A stretch of 55,732 nt of DNA from an uncultured Mucilaginibacter sp. Its GTDB lineage: Bacteria > Bacteroidota > Bacteroidia > Sphingobacteriales > Sphingobacteriaceae. The translations under genes were made by a program, and so were the position numbers. The notes below the pieces were generated by a model. That model saw nothing but the letters and a program-made list of their open reading frames with translations, had not been told where the DNA came from and did no database searches. This document shows, one piece after another, positions 16,197 through 24,417 of this stretch. The first letter of the stretch is position 1; each line of letters starts with the position of its first letter. The stretch is taken from assembly GCF_903893715.1 (NCBI RefSeq), contig NZ_CAITNG010000064.1:1-55732 (forward strand), read 5' to 3'.

Positions 16197-17409
16197 GGCT
16201 ACAAATTTAAAAAAACAAACCCACTTTGACGCAATAATTGTAGGCGGCGGCGCTTGCGGACTGATGTGTGCCGTACAGGCGGGCTTTTTAGGTAAAAGAA
16301 CGCTCATCCTCGAAAAGAACACTCAACCCGGCGCCAAGATATTGATTAGCGGCGGCGGGCGCTGCAACTACACCAATACGTATGCCACCGACCAGCAGTT
16401 CATATCCGCCAACCCGCATTTTTGCAAGTCGGCCTTTTCGCAGTGGACGGTAGAAGATACCATCATCTTTTTCGAAACCTATGGCATCGAAGGACAGGAA
16501 AAAACACTCGGGCAGTTGTTCCCCACAACCAATAACGCGAAGGATATCGTCAATGTTTTTACCGCGCTTTGCGCCGACTTGGGGCAGGAACTTTGGTGCG
16601 ATACCGAAGTCAAAGCCATCACTAAAACCGACAATGGCTTTAGTGTAACCTTCGAACGCAATGGGAGGGAAGAACAAATCTTCGCGCCAAAGGTCGTCAT
16701 CGCTTCAGGAGGCTTGCCCATCCCCAAAATGGGCGCTACCGATTTTGGCCTGCGTACCGCCCGCAACATGGGCTTAAAGCTTACCGAAACCGCGCCCGCC
16801 CTGGTACCGCTCACCATCACCGGTAAAGACCAGGAATGGTACGAAGCTTTATCGGGCAATAGCATCTTCTGCCGGGTTTCCAACGAGGAGATAAGTTTCG
16901 AAGAGAATATCCTGTTTACCCACTGGGGATTGAGTGGGCCGGCTATCCTGCAAATATCCTCCTACTGGCGACCCGGCCAATGGATAGAACTGGATATGCT
17001 CCCTCACCAAAATATTACCCAATTGATTGAGCAGGAGCGCCAAACCAACGGCAAGCGTCCCTTGGCGGGATTGTTGGCCAACTTGTACACCCGCAAATTT
17101 GCCGATGCATTGAGCAAATATCTCCCGGTTGAAAAGAACCTGGCCTCGCTAACAAGGCAGGAGATGGAGGCTATCGACCAACTCATCCACCATTTTAGGG
17201 TGAAACCAGCAGGCGATAAAGGTTATGATAAAGCCGAAGTAATGCGCGGCGGCGTATCTACCGACGAACTGTCATCAAAGACCCTTGAAGCTAAAAAAGT
17301 GCCTGGGTTGTTTTTTGGTGGCGAGTGTGTGGATGTTACCGGCTGGTTGGGGGGCTATAACTTTCAGTGGGCATGGGCATCAGGCTTTGTTATTGCTCAA
17401 AATTTATAA
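16195..17409 (+). CDS. HI0933-like flavoprotein (YhiN/BaiN family)
   Basis: 404 residues from the ATG at 16195. FAD-dependent oxidoreductase of unknown cellular substrate; a gut homologue, BaiN, is linked to bile acid reduction. The dinucleotide-binding IIVGGGACGLMCA is at 14-26, the family tag SGGGRCNYTN at about 49-58, and the C-terminal FAD loop GLFFGGECVDVTGWLGG-YNFQWA is intact. Frames reaching back to 16012 would run through nuoA. The start codon lies in CATG shared with nuoA, so each promoter must sit within the other gene's coding sequence, or the messages are leaderless. Confidence 0.93.
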   Translation: MATNLKKQTHFDAIIVGGGACGLMCAVQAGFLGKRTLILEKNTQPGAKILISGGGRCNYTNTYATDQQFISANPHFCKSAFSQWTVEDTIIFFETYGIEGQEKTLGQLFPTTNNAKDIVNVFTALCADLGQELWCDTEVKAITKTDNGFSVTFERNGREEQIFAPKVVIASGGLPIPKMGATDFGLRTARNMGLKLTETAPALVPLTITGKDQEWYEALSGNSIFCRVSNEEISFEENILFTHWGLSGPAILQISSYWRPGQWIELDMLPHQNITQLIEQERQTNGKRPLAGLLANLYTRKFADALSKYLPVEKNLASLTRQEMEAIDQLIHHFRVKPAGDKGYDKAEVMRGGVSTDELSSKTLEAKKVPGLFFGGECVDVTGWLGGYNFQWAWASGFVIAQNL

Positions 17410-17523
17410 AACTTTCCTTTGTCGAAACATTTGTTCTTTAATCGTCGTAACAACCTTTAAACGCCATATACTATAAAAAACTGAAAAGGTTTAATCCGCA
17501 AAAAAAAATATTTTAAAAATCGC

Positions 17524-17554
17524 TTGCATACTGACGAAGTAGTCAGTACATTTG
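17524..17554 (+). promoter_or_regulatory. Promoter-like TTG/TACATTTG with an overlapping operator palindrome
   Basis: TTG at 17524-17526 and TACATTTG at 17547-17554, 20 bases apart, fit the Bacteroidota -33/-7 pattern (TTG, TAnnTTTG). Between them is TACTGAC, 6 bases, GTCAGTA (17529-17548), a perfect 7-base inverted repeat of the size TetR-type repressors bind. No TetR gene is in the window. The only reading frame downstream on this strand is the 29-codon ORF at 17631. Nothing else is seen in 17410-17801. Confidence 0.5.
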
Positions 17555-17630
17555 TAATAATAATTGTTACCGTCTACCTAATCTATCTTGTTATTTAACT
17601 TTTGATTAACCATAAAACGGGGCTTAAAAC

Positions 17631-17720
17631 ATGATCATTGCAATAATTGTTACACGCATCATATTCTACTATAGAACTCAAAAAGCTAAAAAGCTTGCCG
17701 ACCTTACTGTAACAGCCTGA
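17631..17720 (+). CDS. Possible 29-residue small protein
   Basis: ATG at 17631, TGA at 17718-17720. The peptide starts MIIAIIVTRIIFYY, hydrophobic, and ends basic (RTQKAKKLADL), which would suit a short membrane peptide. Support is only the upstream promoter-like and operator sequence at 17524-17554. It could equally be the remnant of a lost efflux gene or the 5' part of a non-coding RNA. Confidence 0.3.
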   Translation: MIIAIIVTRIIFYYRTQKAKKLADLTVTA

Positions 17721-17801
17721 AATTTATAACCACGCCTTCTTAATTAATTTAATTTATACCCCAAATTGTAGCTGTTCATTTATTTGACCGGCTATTTTTG
17801 T

Positions 17802-20800
17802 TTAATTCCCGTCCTCCGAACTGAATAAATAAGTCTCCGTATTCTCTAACGGTAGCATAGCTGTATCGCTTTTGTTTATCTGCCACCAAAAACGCAGTCG
17901 TGGTTTTTCATGGTTGCCAATTTCGTTCATCGAGTCCGAGTCGTACAAACGGCCGTTCAGCATCACGTATTTTATTTTATCGCTGTTGCGGATGTCCTCC
18001 AATGGGTTTTGGTTCAGCACAATCATATCCGCAAGTTTACCAACCTCTAACGAACCTATCTCTTTCTCCATACCCAAATAATTAGCCCCGTTCATAGTAG
18101 CGCACCTTATAGCCTGCAAAGGTGTCATGCCCCCCTGTACCAGCATCCACAGCTCCCAATGCGCGCCCAACCCCTGTAATTGTCCGTGCGCGCCTAAGTT
18201 TACTTTCGTGCCGCCATCGGCAATAGCTTTTACAGCTTTCGATACCTCGATATGGTTATAGTCCCCATATTCGGATGTGGTACGCCTGCGCGACCGTTCA
18301 TCAATAATACTTCTTGGAGTAAAATTCAACAAATGCTGGTCTTTCCAAACTTCTGTACGGTCGTACCAATAGTTCTCTCCAAACTGGCCTCCATAGCAAA
18401 CAATCAGGGTGGGAGTGTAGCCGCTTTTGCTTTCATTCCATAGCGTTTTCACATCCTTATAAACAGGCAGCACAGGTATGTTATGTTCAATGCCGGTATG
18501 CCCGTCAACAATCATGTTCATATTGGTAAAAAAAGTCGAGCCGCCTTCGGGTACTACTTCCATTTGCAATTCACGGGCAGCCTCAATAATTTGCTGGCGC
18601 TGTTCGCGGCGTGGTTGGTTATAGCTTTTCACCGAAAACGCGCCTACATCTTTTAATCGGCGAAGGTTCGATAATGCATCGTCCAAACTATTGATAACGG
18701 CCTTAAAATCTCCATCAGCGCCGTACAATATCGTCCCGGTTGAATAAATACGCGGACCTGTCATCGTGCCCGACTTCACCATTTCGGCCTGGCTAAATAC
18801 CATCTCGGTACTGGTCGATGGGTCGTGTACGGTGGTGACGCCGAAGGAAAGGTCGGCAAAATAGTTCCAGTCCTGCTGTGGCGAAACACCATCAGGGCTG
18901 GGGTGCAAATGCGCGTGCACGTCGATAATGCCCGGCATAATGGTTTTGCCGGCCAGGTCATACACCTTGGCATCAGCAGGTATATTTACTCCATCGACTT
19001 TGCCAATCGCAGTAATCTTGTTTTGGTCAATTACGATGGTGCCGTTCTCTATCACCTCGTCGCCCTTCATAGTAATGATGCGCACGTTTTTAAACGCAAT
19101 TTTGCCGTCGGGTACATCGGTTTTCAGTTTTAGCCCTATTTCGGTGCCCGCGGTATCTATTGCCGGTGTTTTATCCGTACCGCCGTTCACAAAGGGGAAT
19201 GCACTGCGGATATCCCTCACAAAATATTTTGGCCCCAGCGTCCACATTAAATGCTGGCTGTCTTTCGCCCAATGGATGTACGTTCCCGCGTCGCGGGTAA
19301 GCTTATTTAAGGGTAGGGCTTTGTTGTTTGCGGATAAATCTTGCGGACTCCCCGTATTCACCATCGGCGTCAAATAGCAGTTAAACAACTCCGTAAAGGC
19401 CATCCATTTACCATCAGGGCTTGGCGCGAATTGCGTGGCATAAGTAGATGTATACAGCGTTTTTTGGTGCCCGCCGTTCAAATCCATCACTTTAAAAGCT
19501 TTTTTGTCGCCTTCGTTGCTTTGGTAATATATTTTCGAGTCATCTGCCGAAAACTCCGGCCTGATGCCATTGTTCAGCACCAGTTGCGGTGTGCCTCCCG
19601 TTGCCGGGATGGTGTAAATGCCCGGGTCGCGGCCATAAAAATAGCCCAGTACTTCGTTGCCAACACCCTTGCGGTAGATGATTTTGTCGCCCTTGTTCGA
19701 AAATTTTGGCGAATAGTAAAATCCTTTGTCAAACGTAAGGCGGGTTACGGTATGTGTTTTTAGATTGAATGTATTGATGGAGCCTTTTAACTCGTCGGTC
19801 CAGTCAACATACACCAAGGTGTTGCCATCCGGACTAAACTGCGGCTCGTACTCCAAATCGGCAACCGAATCCATACGGCGCGGCACGCTATCGGGCATGG
19901 CTTTGATATAGATATGCCCCGCTGCATTAAACGCCACCCGTTTGCCATCGGGCGAGGTGGTCAATTCCCGTATCATCTTCGCCGTAAACTCCGGCTGATA
20001 TACTTTTTGCTGGTAATGCAGCGCATCGGTAATGGTTTGTTGGGCGGTTACTTCAAAAGGTATCTGTGCTGTGTTCAGTGTAGCTACCTCAAGGTTCCAT
20101 ATTTTGCCTTTAGCGTAAAAGATGATATTCTTGCTGTCAGGTGTCCAGGCAAAATTGGGGTAAACGCCAAATATGGCCCAGGTTTCCTGTTGGTCTTTTG
20201 ATAGGCCATCATACACCGGCCACTCTTCTTCTGTATCTAAGTTTTTAAGGTACAATACCGATTTTAGTCGCACCCGTTTTACAAAAGCCAGTAATTTACC
20301 GTCGGGCGATAGTTGCGGTCTGCATGCTCCCCCTGCGCCACCGGCAACGGTTTCTATCTGTCCGCTTTCGCGGTTTAAACGTTTAATAACATAAATACCG
20401 CCGTTAGGGTCTTTGTTATATTGAAAATCGGGACCGGCCGTAACATCCTCGCTCCAGTAAATGTATTTGCCATCAGGCGATGCTACGGGTTCGCCAGCAT
20501 CCTGCTGGTCATTTTTTCTTTTGGTAAGCTGCACACCATCGCCGCCGTTCTTGTTATACAGCCACATTTCGCCCGCGCCTAAACTGCGCCCTGCCGTAAA
20601 ATGCTTGCGCGCAACAAGGTACTGCCCGTCGGGCGTCCAGCTCGCATTGTTCAACAGCCTGAAGTTTTCTTTGGTAATGGGGTGCTTGTTCGTCCCATCA
20701 ATATACATCACCCATATATTATCGCCACCATCCCGGTCGCTGGTATAACTGATCAGGTGCCCATCTGGACTAAACCTTGGCTGCACATCCCAGCTACGTC

Positions 20801-21032
20801 CGCCTGCTATCAAGGTCGCTTTGCCACCTGTTATAGGCATCGTATAAATATCGCCCAACAGGTCAAACACAATCGTCTTACCATCAGGGCTAACATCCAG
20901 ATCCATCCAGGTGCCCTCATCCGTGGTAAAGCTTATCTTTTTAGACTGTGCCGGTACGGCATCCACGTTCCATTTTTGAGCATGGGTGGTAATGGAGAGT
21001 AGCAGTAGCAGGGGCAGGAGCAGTTTTTTCAT
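17802..21032 (-). CDS. Secreted TolB-like beta-propeller fused to amidohydrolase
   Basis: 1076 residues with a signal peptide (1-18). Residues about 30-640 contain many 'SPDGKxIxF' blades (for example VSPDGKTIVFD, FSPDGHLISY, TSPDGKRVAF), that is, one or two WD40-like TolB propellers. Residues about 670-1050 are a metal-dependent amidohydrolase with GIIDVHAHLH for the binuclear site, a VDGHTGIEH strand, GAHGQLQGLGAH, and the C-terminal LGMEKEIGSLEVGKLADMIVL seen in imidazolonepropionase-like enzymes. Such fusions are annotated as periplasmic peptidase or imidazolonepropionase-like; the substrate is unknown. It is a single transcript flanked by long gaps. Confidence 0.92.
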   Translation of the reverse strand: MKKLLLPLLLLLSITTHAQKWNVDAVPAQSKKISFTTDEGTWMDLDVSPDGKTIVFDLLGDIYTMPITGGKATLIAGGRSWDVQPRFSPDGHLISYTSDRDGGDNIWVMYIDGTNKHPITKENFRLLNNASWTPDGQYLVARKHFTAGRSLGAGEMWLYNKNGGDGVQLTKRKNDQQDAGEPVASPDGKYIYWSEDVTAGPDFQYNKDPNGGIYVIKRLNRESGQIETVAGGAGGACRPQLSPDGKLLAFVKRVRLKSVLYLKNLDTEEEWPVYDGLSKDQQETWAIFGVYPNFAWTPDSKNIIFYAKGKIWNLEVATLNTAQIPFEVTAQQTITDALHYQQKVYQPEFTAKMIRELTTSPDGKRVAFNAAGHIYIKAMPDSVPRRMDSVADLEYEPQFSPDGNTLVYVDWTDELKGSINTFNLKTHTVTRLTFDKGFYYSPKFSNKGDKIIYRKGVGNEVLGYFYGRDPGIYTIPATGGTPQLVLNNGIRPEFSADDSKIYYQSNEGDKKAFKVMDLNGGHQKTLYTSTYATQFAPSPDGKWMAFTELFNCYLTPMVNTGSPQDLSANNKALPLNKLTRDAGTYIHWAKDSQHLMWTLGPKYFVRDIRSAFPFVNGGTDKTPAIDTAGTEIGLKLKTDVPDGKIAFKNVRIITMKGDEVIENGTIVIDQNKITAIGKVDGVNIPADAKVYDLAGKTIMPGIIDVHAHLHPSPDGVSPQQDWNYFADLSFGVTTVHDPSTSTEMVFSQAEMVKSGTMTGPRIYSTGTILYGADGDFKAVINSLDDALSNLRRLKDVGAFSVKSYNQPRREQRQQIIEAARELQMEVVPEGGSTFFTNMNMIVDGHTGIEHNIPVLPVYKDVKTLWNESKSGYTPTLIVCYGGQFGENYWYDRTEVWKDQHLLNFTPRSIIDERSRRRTTSEYGDYNHIEVSKAVKAIADGGTKVNLGAHGQLQGLGAHWELWMLVQGGMTPLQAIRCATMNGANYLGMEKEIGSLEVGKLADMIVLNQNPLEDIRNSDKIKYVMLNGRLYDSDSMNEIGNHEKPRLRFWWQINKSDTAMLPLENTETYLFSSEDGN

Positions 21033-21088
21033 GATGTCAGTTTAAGGCAGCTAATTTATAAAAGACATGGGTATTTATGGGTATCCGT

Positions 21089-21166
21089 GAATATCGAATA
21101 ATGAATTTTGAATGTCGAATATCGAAGACAACTTCATCATTCAATATTGGATGTTCGGTGTTCAAT
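21089..21166. repeat. Inverted pair of degenerate heptad arrays (GAATATC type)
   Basis: 21089-21130 is six 7-base units beginning GAA, such as GAATATC and GAATGTC. 21132-21166 is five 7-base units of the complementary type, such as GTTCAAT and ATTGGAT. The two halves are thus inverted relative to each other. Decamer-like phrases ATGGGTATTTATGGGT (21067-21082) and ATGGGTGTTTATGGGTG (21182-21198) flank them. The gap 21033-21462 holds no gene that I can see. Confidence 0.8.
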
Positions 21167-21242
21167 ATTTTTTCGATCTCATGGGTGTTTATGGGTGTTT
21201 TAAATTAAATCAATAAATCAATCATTCAGTCAATCATCAGCA

Positions 21243-21286
21243 GGGGGGGGGGGAAGTAAGACATTTTTCAAAGCTTTTTACTTCCC
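21243..21286. repeat. Run of 11 G followed by a 9-base-stem hairpin
   Basis: G-run at 21243-21253. GGGAAGTAA (21251-21259) pairs with TTACTTCCC (21278-21286) across an 18-base loop. It resembles the smaller hairpins at 199-405. A G homopolymer this long is prone to slippage, but no coding frame crosses it. Confidence 0.6.
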
Positions 21287-21462
21287 TTAATCATTTTGCA
21301 AATTGCGGTTTAACTACCCTACAATATACAGCTTTTTGCCGGCGAAAACAAGGCAAACCTTCCATTATCTGCAAAATTTTCCCGATTAGAGAAAGGGCCT
21401 ATGCCAAAAAATCAGTGTTGAAATTTTTTTTCGAATTTTTAAAAAAAAATCAACCTCGGTTT

Positions 21463-22020
21463 TTACTTCGGGCTAAGCTTCAAATCAAAGCTTCCGGTAA
21501 CCTTGTAAACATTGGTATTCAAAAAAGTAAAGGTACCGGTAGCGGCCTGGCTCAGGTTGAGCGTAAAGGTACCGGCTGCAGCTTCACCGTTTGTATTGTA
21601 GGCGGTTAGGTTTATAGCACCTACATTGGTAAAGGTCGAATTGATATAATAATAAGCGGCGCTGTTCGGTCCGCCAATCACTTGTGCGTATAAAAGGCTG
21701 TCAGGAGAGCTTATGATGGGTTTGCCTAAACTTTGTAAAATCAATACCTGGTTTTTGATGTTGCTGCATCCAATGAGGTAGGCGTTAGCTTTGGGATAGA
21801 TAACGACAAAATCTTTCGAGGCATCATAAGTAAAAGTAGTATCGGGTGTGGTAACGGATACCGTCCCGCTCTTTACATAGTAAACACCGGTATCTGGTAC
21901 CATCAACAAGTTGGCATTCGGGTCGGTTGCCGATGGGTCGTTCCCGCCTTTATGGCAAGCCACCAGGCTAATAGCCGCAAACAAAATAAATAGAGGATAT
22001 AATTGTTTCATTATTTTCAA
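21463..22020 (-). CDS. Lipoprotein, paralogue of the next gene
   Basis: 185 residues; signal with lipobox LVAC, lipid cysteine at residue 22. The mature part is all strand and begins DTGVYYVKSGTVSVTTPDTT, ending VTGSFDLKLSPK. The 22190-22723 product shares 'KxGTVxxxTPDTTxxF' and 'xGSFDLKLxx', so the two are tandem duplicates. Domain not recognised; a small surface beta-protein with a function that cannot be told. Confidence 0.8.
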   Translation of the reverse strand: MKIMKQLYPLFILFAAISLVACHKGGNDPSATDPNANLLMVPDTGVYYVKSGTVSVTTPDTTFTYDASKDFVVIYPKANAYLIGCSNIKNQVLILQSLGKPIISSPDSLLYAQVIGGPNSAAYYYINSTFTNVGAINLTAYNTNGEAAAGTFTLNLSQAATGTFTFLNTNVYKVTGSFDLKLSPK

Positions 22021-22121
22021 TTTATTATGAAACCGTGTTTTTAATAGTTTTAGGGAGTATTTTTATATGCGAAAAGCGCATTTTCATAATAACGCTGAAA
22101 ATTTATCTTATCAAATCTACA

Positions 22122-22159
22122 CAAAAAAAACCATCGATTTCTGGTCGATGGTCTTTTTT
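22122..22159. terminator. Bidirectional terminator between the tandem lipoprotein genes
   Basis: ACCATCGA, 7-base loop, TCGATGGT (22130-22152), with A8 on the left and T7 on the right, so a T-run exists on either strand. For the upstream minus-strand gene it is the natural terminator. Confidence 0.8.
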
Positions 22160-22189
22160 TATCGTGATAATTCCGTATAAATTATATGG

Positions 22190-22723
22190 CTATTGGTTCA
22201 GTTTCAAATCGAAACTCCCCGAAATATTATAGTACTGTTGATTGGCCTGACTGCCGTTGGCAACCTTGGCAATATTGGCATTAAACGTACCCGTCGCTAT
22301 CGAGCTATTGGTCAAATAATCAGTCAGCCCCATGGTACCAATTGGGCCGCTGTTATAGGTATTGCTGTATATCTGACTTACATTTTGGTACAAACCATAC
22401 AAATGAATTTCGTATATATTTGACGTACCATGCAATTTAGGCCCTGTCGACGAGGTGATAGAAAAGCTGGTATACTGGTCGCGGTAGCAATTGATATTGT
22501 AATAAGAACTATCTCCCGAAAAATGTATCTCATCGCCCGGAGCGGTAAATACATAAGTGGTGTCTGGGGTTTTGATGGTAACCGTACCTTTCTTAAGGGT
22601 ATAAGTGGTAGTATCGGGTATCACACTATCGGCAACCTTTTCCAAAGCATCCACTTTTTTGCAGGCAGCAAAGCAGGCCAAAAGTCCGGCAAAAAATAAA
22701 ATTAAAAGTATTTGTATTTTCAT
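22190..22723 (-). CDS. Lipoprotein, paralogue of the previous gene
   Basis: About 177 residues from the internal ATG near 22723, which begins MKIQILLILFFAGLLACFAA with a cysteine directly after; this is a proper lipoprotein signal. The longer frame from 22780 adds 19 polar residues in front of the signal and is unlikely. The mature part has TLKKGTVTIKTPDTTYVF and ends ISGSFDLKLNQ, shared with the neighbour. It has its own terminator at 22122-22159. Function unknown. Confidence 0.75.
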   Translation of the reverse strand: MKIQILLILFFAGLLACFAACKKVDALEKVADSVIPDTTTYTLKKGTVTIKTPDTTYVFTAPGDEIHFSGDSSYYNINCYRDQYTSFSITSSTGPKLHGTSNIYEIHLYGLYQNVSQIYSNTYNSGPIGTMGLTDYLTNSSIATGTFNANIAKVANGSQANQQYYNISGSFDLKLNQ

Positions 22724-22960
22724 GTAACCTATATTTTTGAAATCCGTATAAACAATGTTATCCTCGGTGGGGATTTCCATAACCGTGCCAAAACGTAAAT
22801 TATGGGCATATTTTCCCCAAAAGGGGTGCTATGAGCTGTATTGAGGTTAAATAGCCCGTAACACACGGATTTAGTTGCATATTATTTTAGTTTTTTGAGG
22901 AATTTCTGAATAGGAAAAGGGGTATTTATTCCACAAAAAGAACTTCTTTTCGGCATATTG

Positions 22961-22996
22961 CAAACAAAAATAGCGACAGGTTTTGCCCGCCGCTAT
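22961..22996 (-). terminator. Likely terminator of the DUF6526 gene
   Basis: On the minus strand ATAGCGGCGGG, loop CAAAA, CCTGTCGCTAT, then TTTTTGTTT. Two mismatches in an 11-base stem. Confidence 0.55.
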
Positions 22997-23018
22997 ATGT
23001 ATGAAACAGTTTTTTGTC

Positions 23019-23450
23019 TTACATTCTGTGGTGATCGGCCCGCCAGTTTTTAATGCTTTCCTTTATCGCTTTCGGCGATAACCCTTCGGCAGCAGCTTTA
23101 TCAACCAGTAACAAAAATTCTTCGTCAGGGGCAAACCGCAGGGCAATAATTTGGCCCATGGTTATGCGCTTGTCTATCGCTTTGCCGGTTAAAATAAAGT
23201 AACGCAGGCTTTCTTCGGCACGTATTGCCCTATCCTGTGCCTTAAGCGGGAAAGTGCGCAGGAAAAGCCAGCACAATGTAACGCAAACAAATAATAATAC
23301 AATAAGCCCTGCGCTAACGAGGCCCGCAAAATGCAAATGCCTGTAAAAACTAACTATCGACCAAATGAGGCCAATGAATAACAACGTACTTAACAAAAAA
23401 TGATAGCCCTTAACATACCTGTGGTGATTGCTGAAATTTTGTGGTTCCAT
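23019..23450 (-). CDS. DUF6526 family membrane protein
   Basis: 143 residues starting MEPQNFSNHHRYVKGYHF. Two membrane segments (about 18-36 and 43-63) are followed by a conserved cytoplasmic part: FPLKAQDRAIRAEESLRYF, LTGKAID and IIALRFAPDEEF. These match DUF6526 as I recall it, common in Sphingobacteriales. No function is known. Single-gene transcript with a probable terminator at 22961-22996. Confidence 0.8.
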   Translation of the reverse strand: MEPQNFSNHHRYVKGYHFLLSTLLFIGLIWSIVSFYRHLHFAGLVSAGLIVLLFVCVTLCWLFLRTFPLKAQDRAIRAEESLRYFILTGKAIDKRITMGQIIALRFAPDEEFLLLVDKAAAEGLSPKAIKESIKNWRADHHRM

Positions 23451-23746
23451 AATGGTTTAAATTTGTGGCAATATACAAATGTTATTGAATGCCAACAAGT
23501 TGCTGCGATGTGCATATGTTGATAACTGTTCGCAACCGCTTGCCCTGATTAGCTCTATATTAGTTGGCGTAAAAAAAGAAGCGCTTGATTGTTGAAATTA
23601 CTTCGGCATCGCCTCAAAGTTTAATAATTCCCTGGGTATCAATTATTAATTAAGCTTAAGGCTAACCCTACAGCGGTTATTTGCGTACAACGGGCATTGT
23701 TTTTGTATATTGGTTTCCCTGATTGTTTTAAATTTTAATTATTGAT

Positions 23747-24340
23747 ATGAAGTTTTTGTATTTATCCGCATTTATATTATCTGCTTTTTTTGTTCTGCCG
23801 GCATCGGCGCAGCTCAGCTCATCGGGCACACCAACAGGCGAAACACTGAGTTTTGGTGCCGAAGGTGGTTTTGGTTTTTACAGCAAGGCCTATACGCCTT
23901 ATGACTATGAAATACAAGTGCTCTCAAAATTTGAATACCCTATTATACAGGATAACCTCAATTTAACAGCCTCCTTGGGCTACGCCAAGTTTTTAACCGA
24001 TCAAACTGTGCGGTATATATTTGGCCGCCCGGATAGTTATACGCAACCGGCTTATAATTATGTAACGGCCAAGGTTGGGGGTAAACTTTATGTAAACGAC
24101 TTTCTATACGGCGAGCTCGAAGCGGGCGCGTCGGTAAGTTTAACTAACAAATACGAAACTGAATTGATATACTCGCCGGGCGTAGGTATAAGCTTTCCTA
24201 TTTTCGATACCAAGGCCATTGATTTTGGCGTGCGTTACGAAGGCTGGAACCAAAAAGACAACTACGGCGACGTTATCATTAAACAGTTTATGAGCTTCAG
24301 ACTGTTGTATAAATTCGGAATAGGCCAACACAATAATTGA
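23747..24340 (+). CDS. Outer-membrane beta-barrel family protein
   Basis: 197 residues with a signal peptide (1-22, ASAQ). The mature chain is a run of amphipathic strands with alternating aromatics (TLSFGAEGGFGFYS, IDFGVRYEGW) and ends in a strand FMSFRLLYKFGIG, as expected of an 8-stranded outer-membrane barrel. No plug or ligand domain is seen. It has a good terminator downstream and a long AT-rich leader upstream (23451-23746, no gene seen). Confidence 0.8.
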   Translation: MKFLYLSAFILSAFFVLPASAQLSSSGTPTGETLSFGAEGGFGFYSKAYTPYDYEIQVLSKFEYPIIQDNLNLTASLGYAKFLTDQTVRYIFGRPDSYTQPAYNYVTAKVGGKLYVNDFLYGELEAGASVSLTNKYETELIYSPGVGISFPIFDTKAIDFGVRYEGWNQKDNYGDVIIKQFMSFRLLYKFGIGQHNN

Positions 24341-24360
24341 TTTTTTTGCAAATATAAACG

Positions 24361-24392
24361 AAGCCCGGCGGTAACCCTGCCGGGCTTTTTTT
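24361..24392 (+). terminator. Rho-independent terminator after the beta-barrel gene
   Basis: AGCCCGGC, 9-base loop, GCCGGGCT and a run of T. Strong 8-base GC stem. Confidence 0.88.
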
Positions 24393-24417
24393 ATATATTC
24401 GGTGTCATTTATTGTTG

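Noticed and set aside
18825..20748. Several + strand frames over the amidohydrolase gene
   Set aside because: Shadows of a single 1076-codon gene with clear propeller and HxH motifs.
24412..24417. TTG starts for RecQ
   Set aside because: ATG at 24418 follows directly and is the better start.
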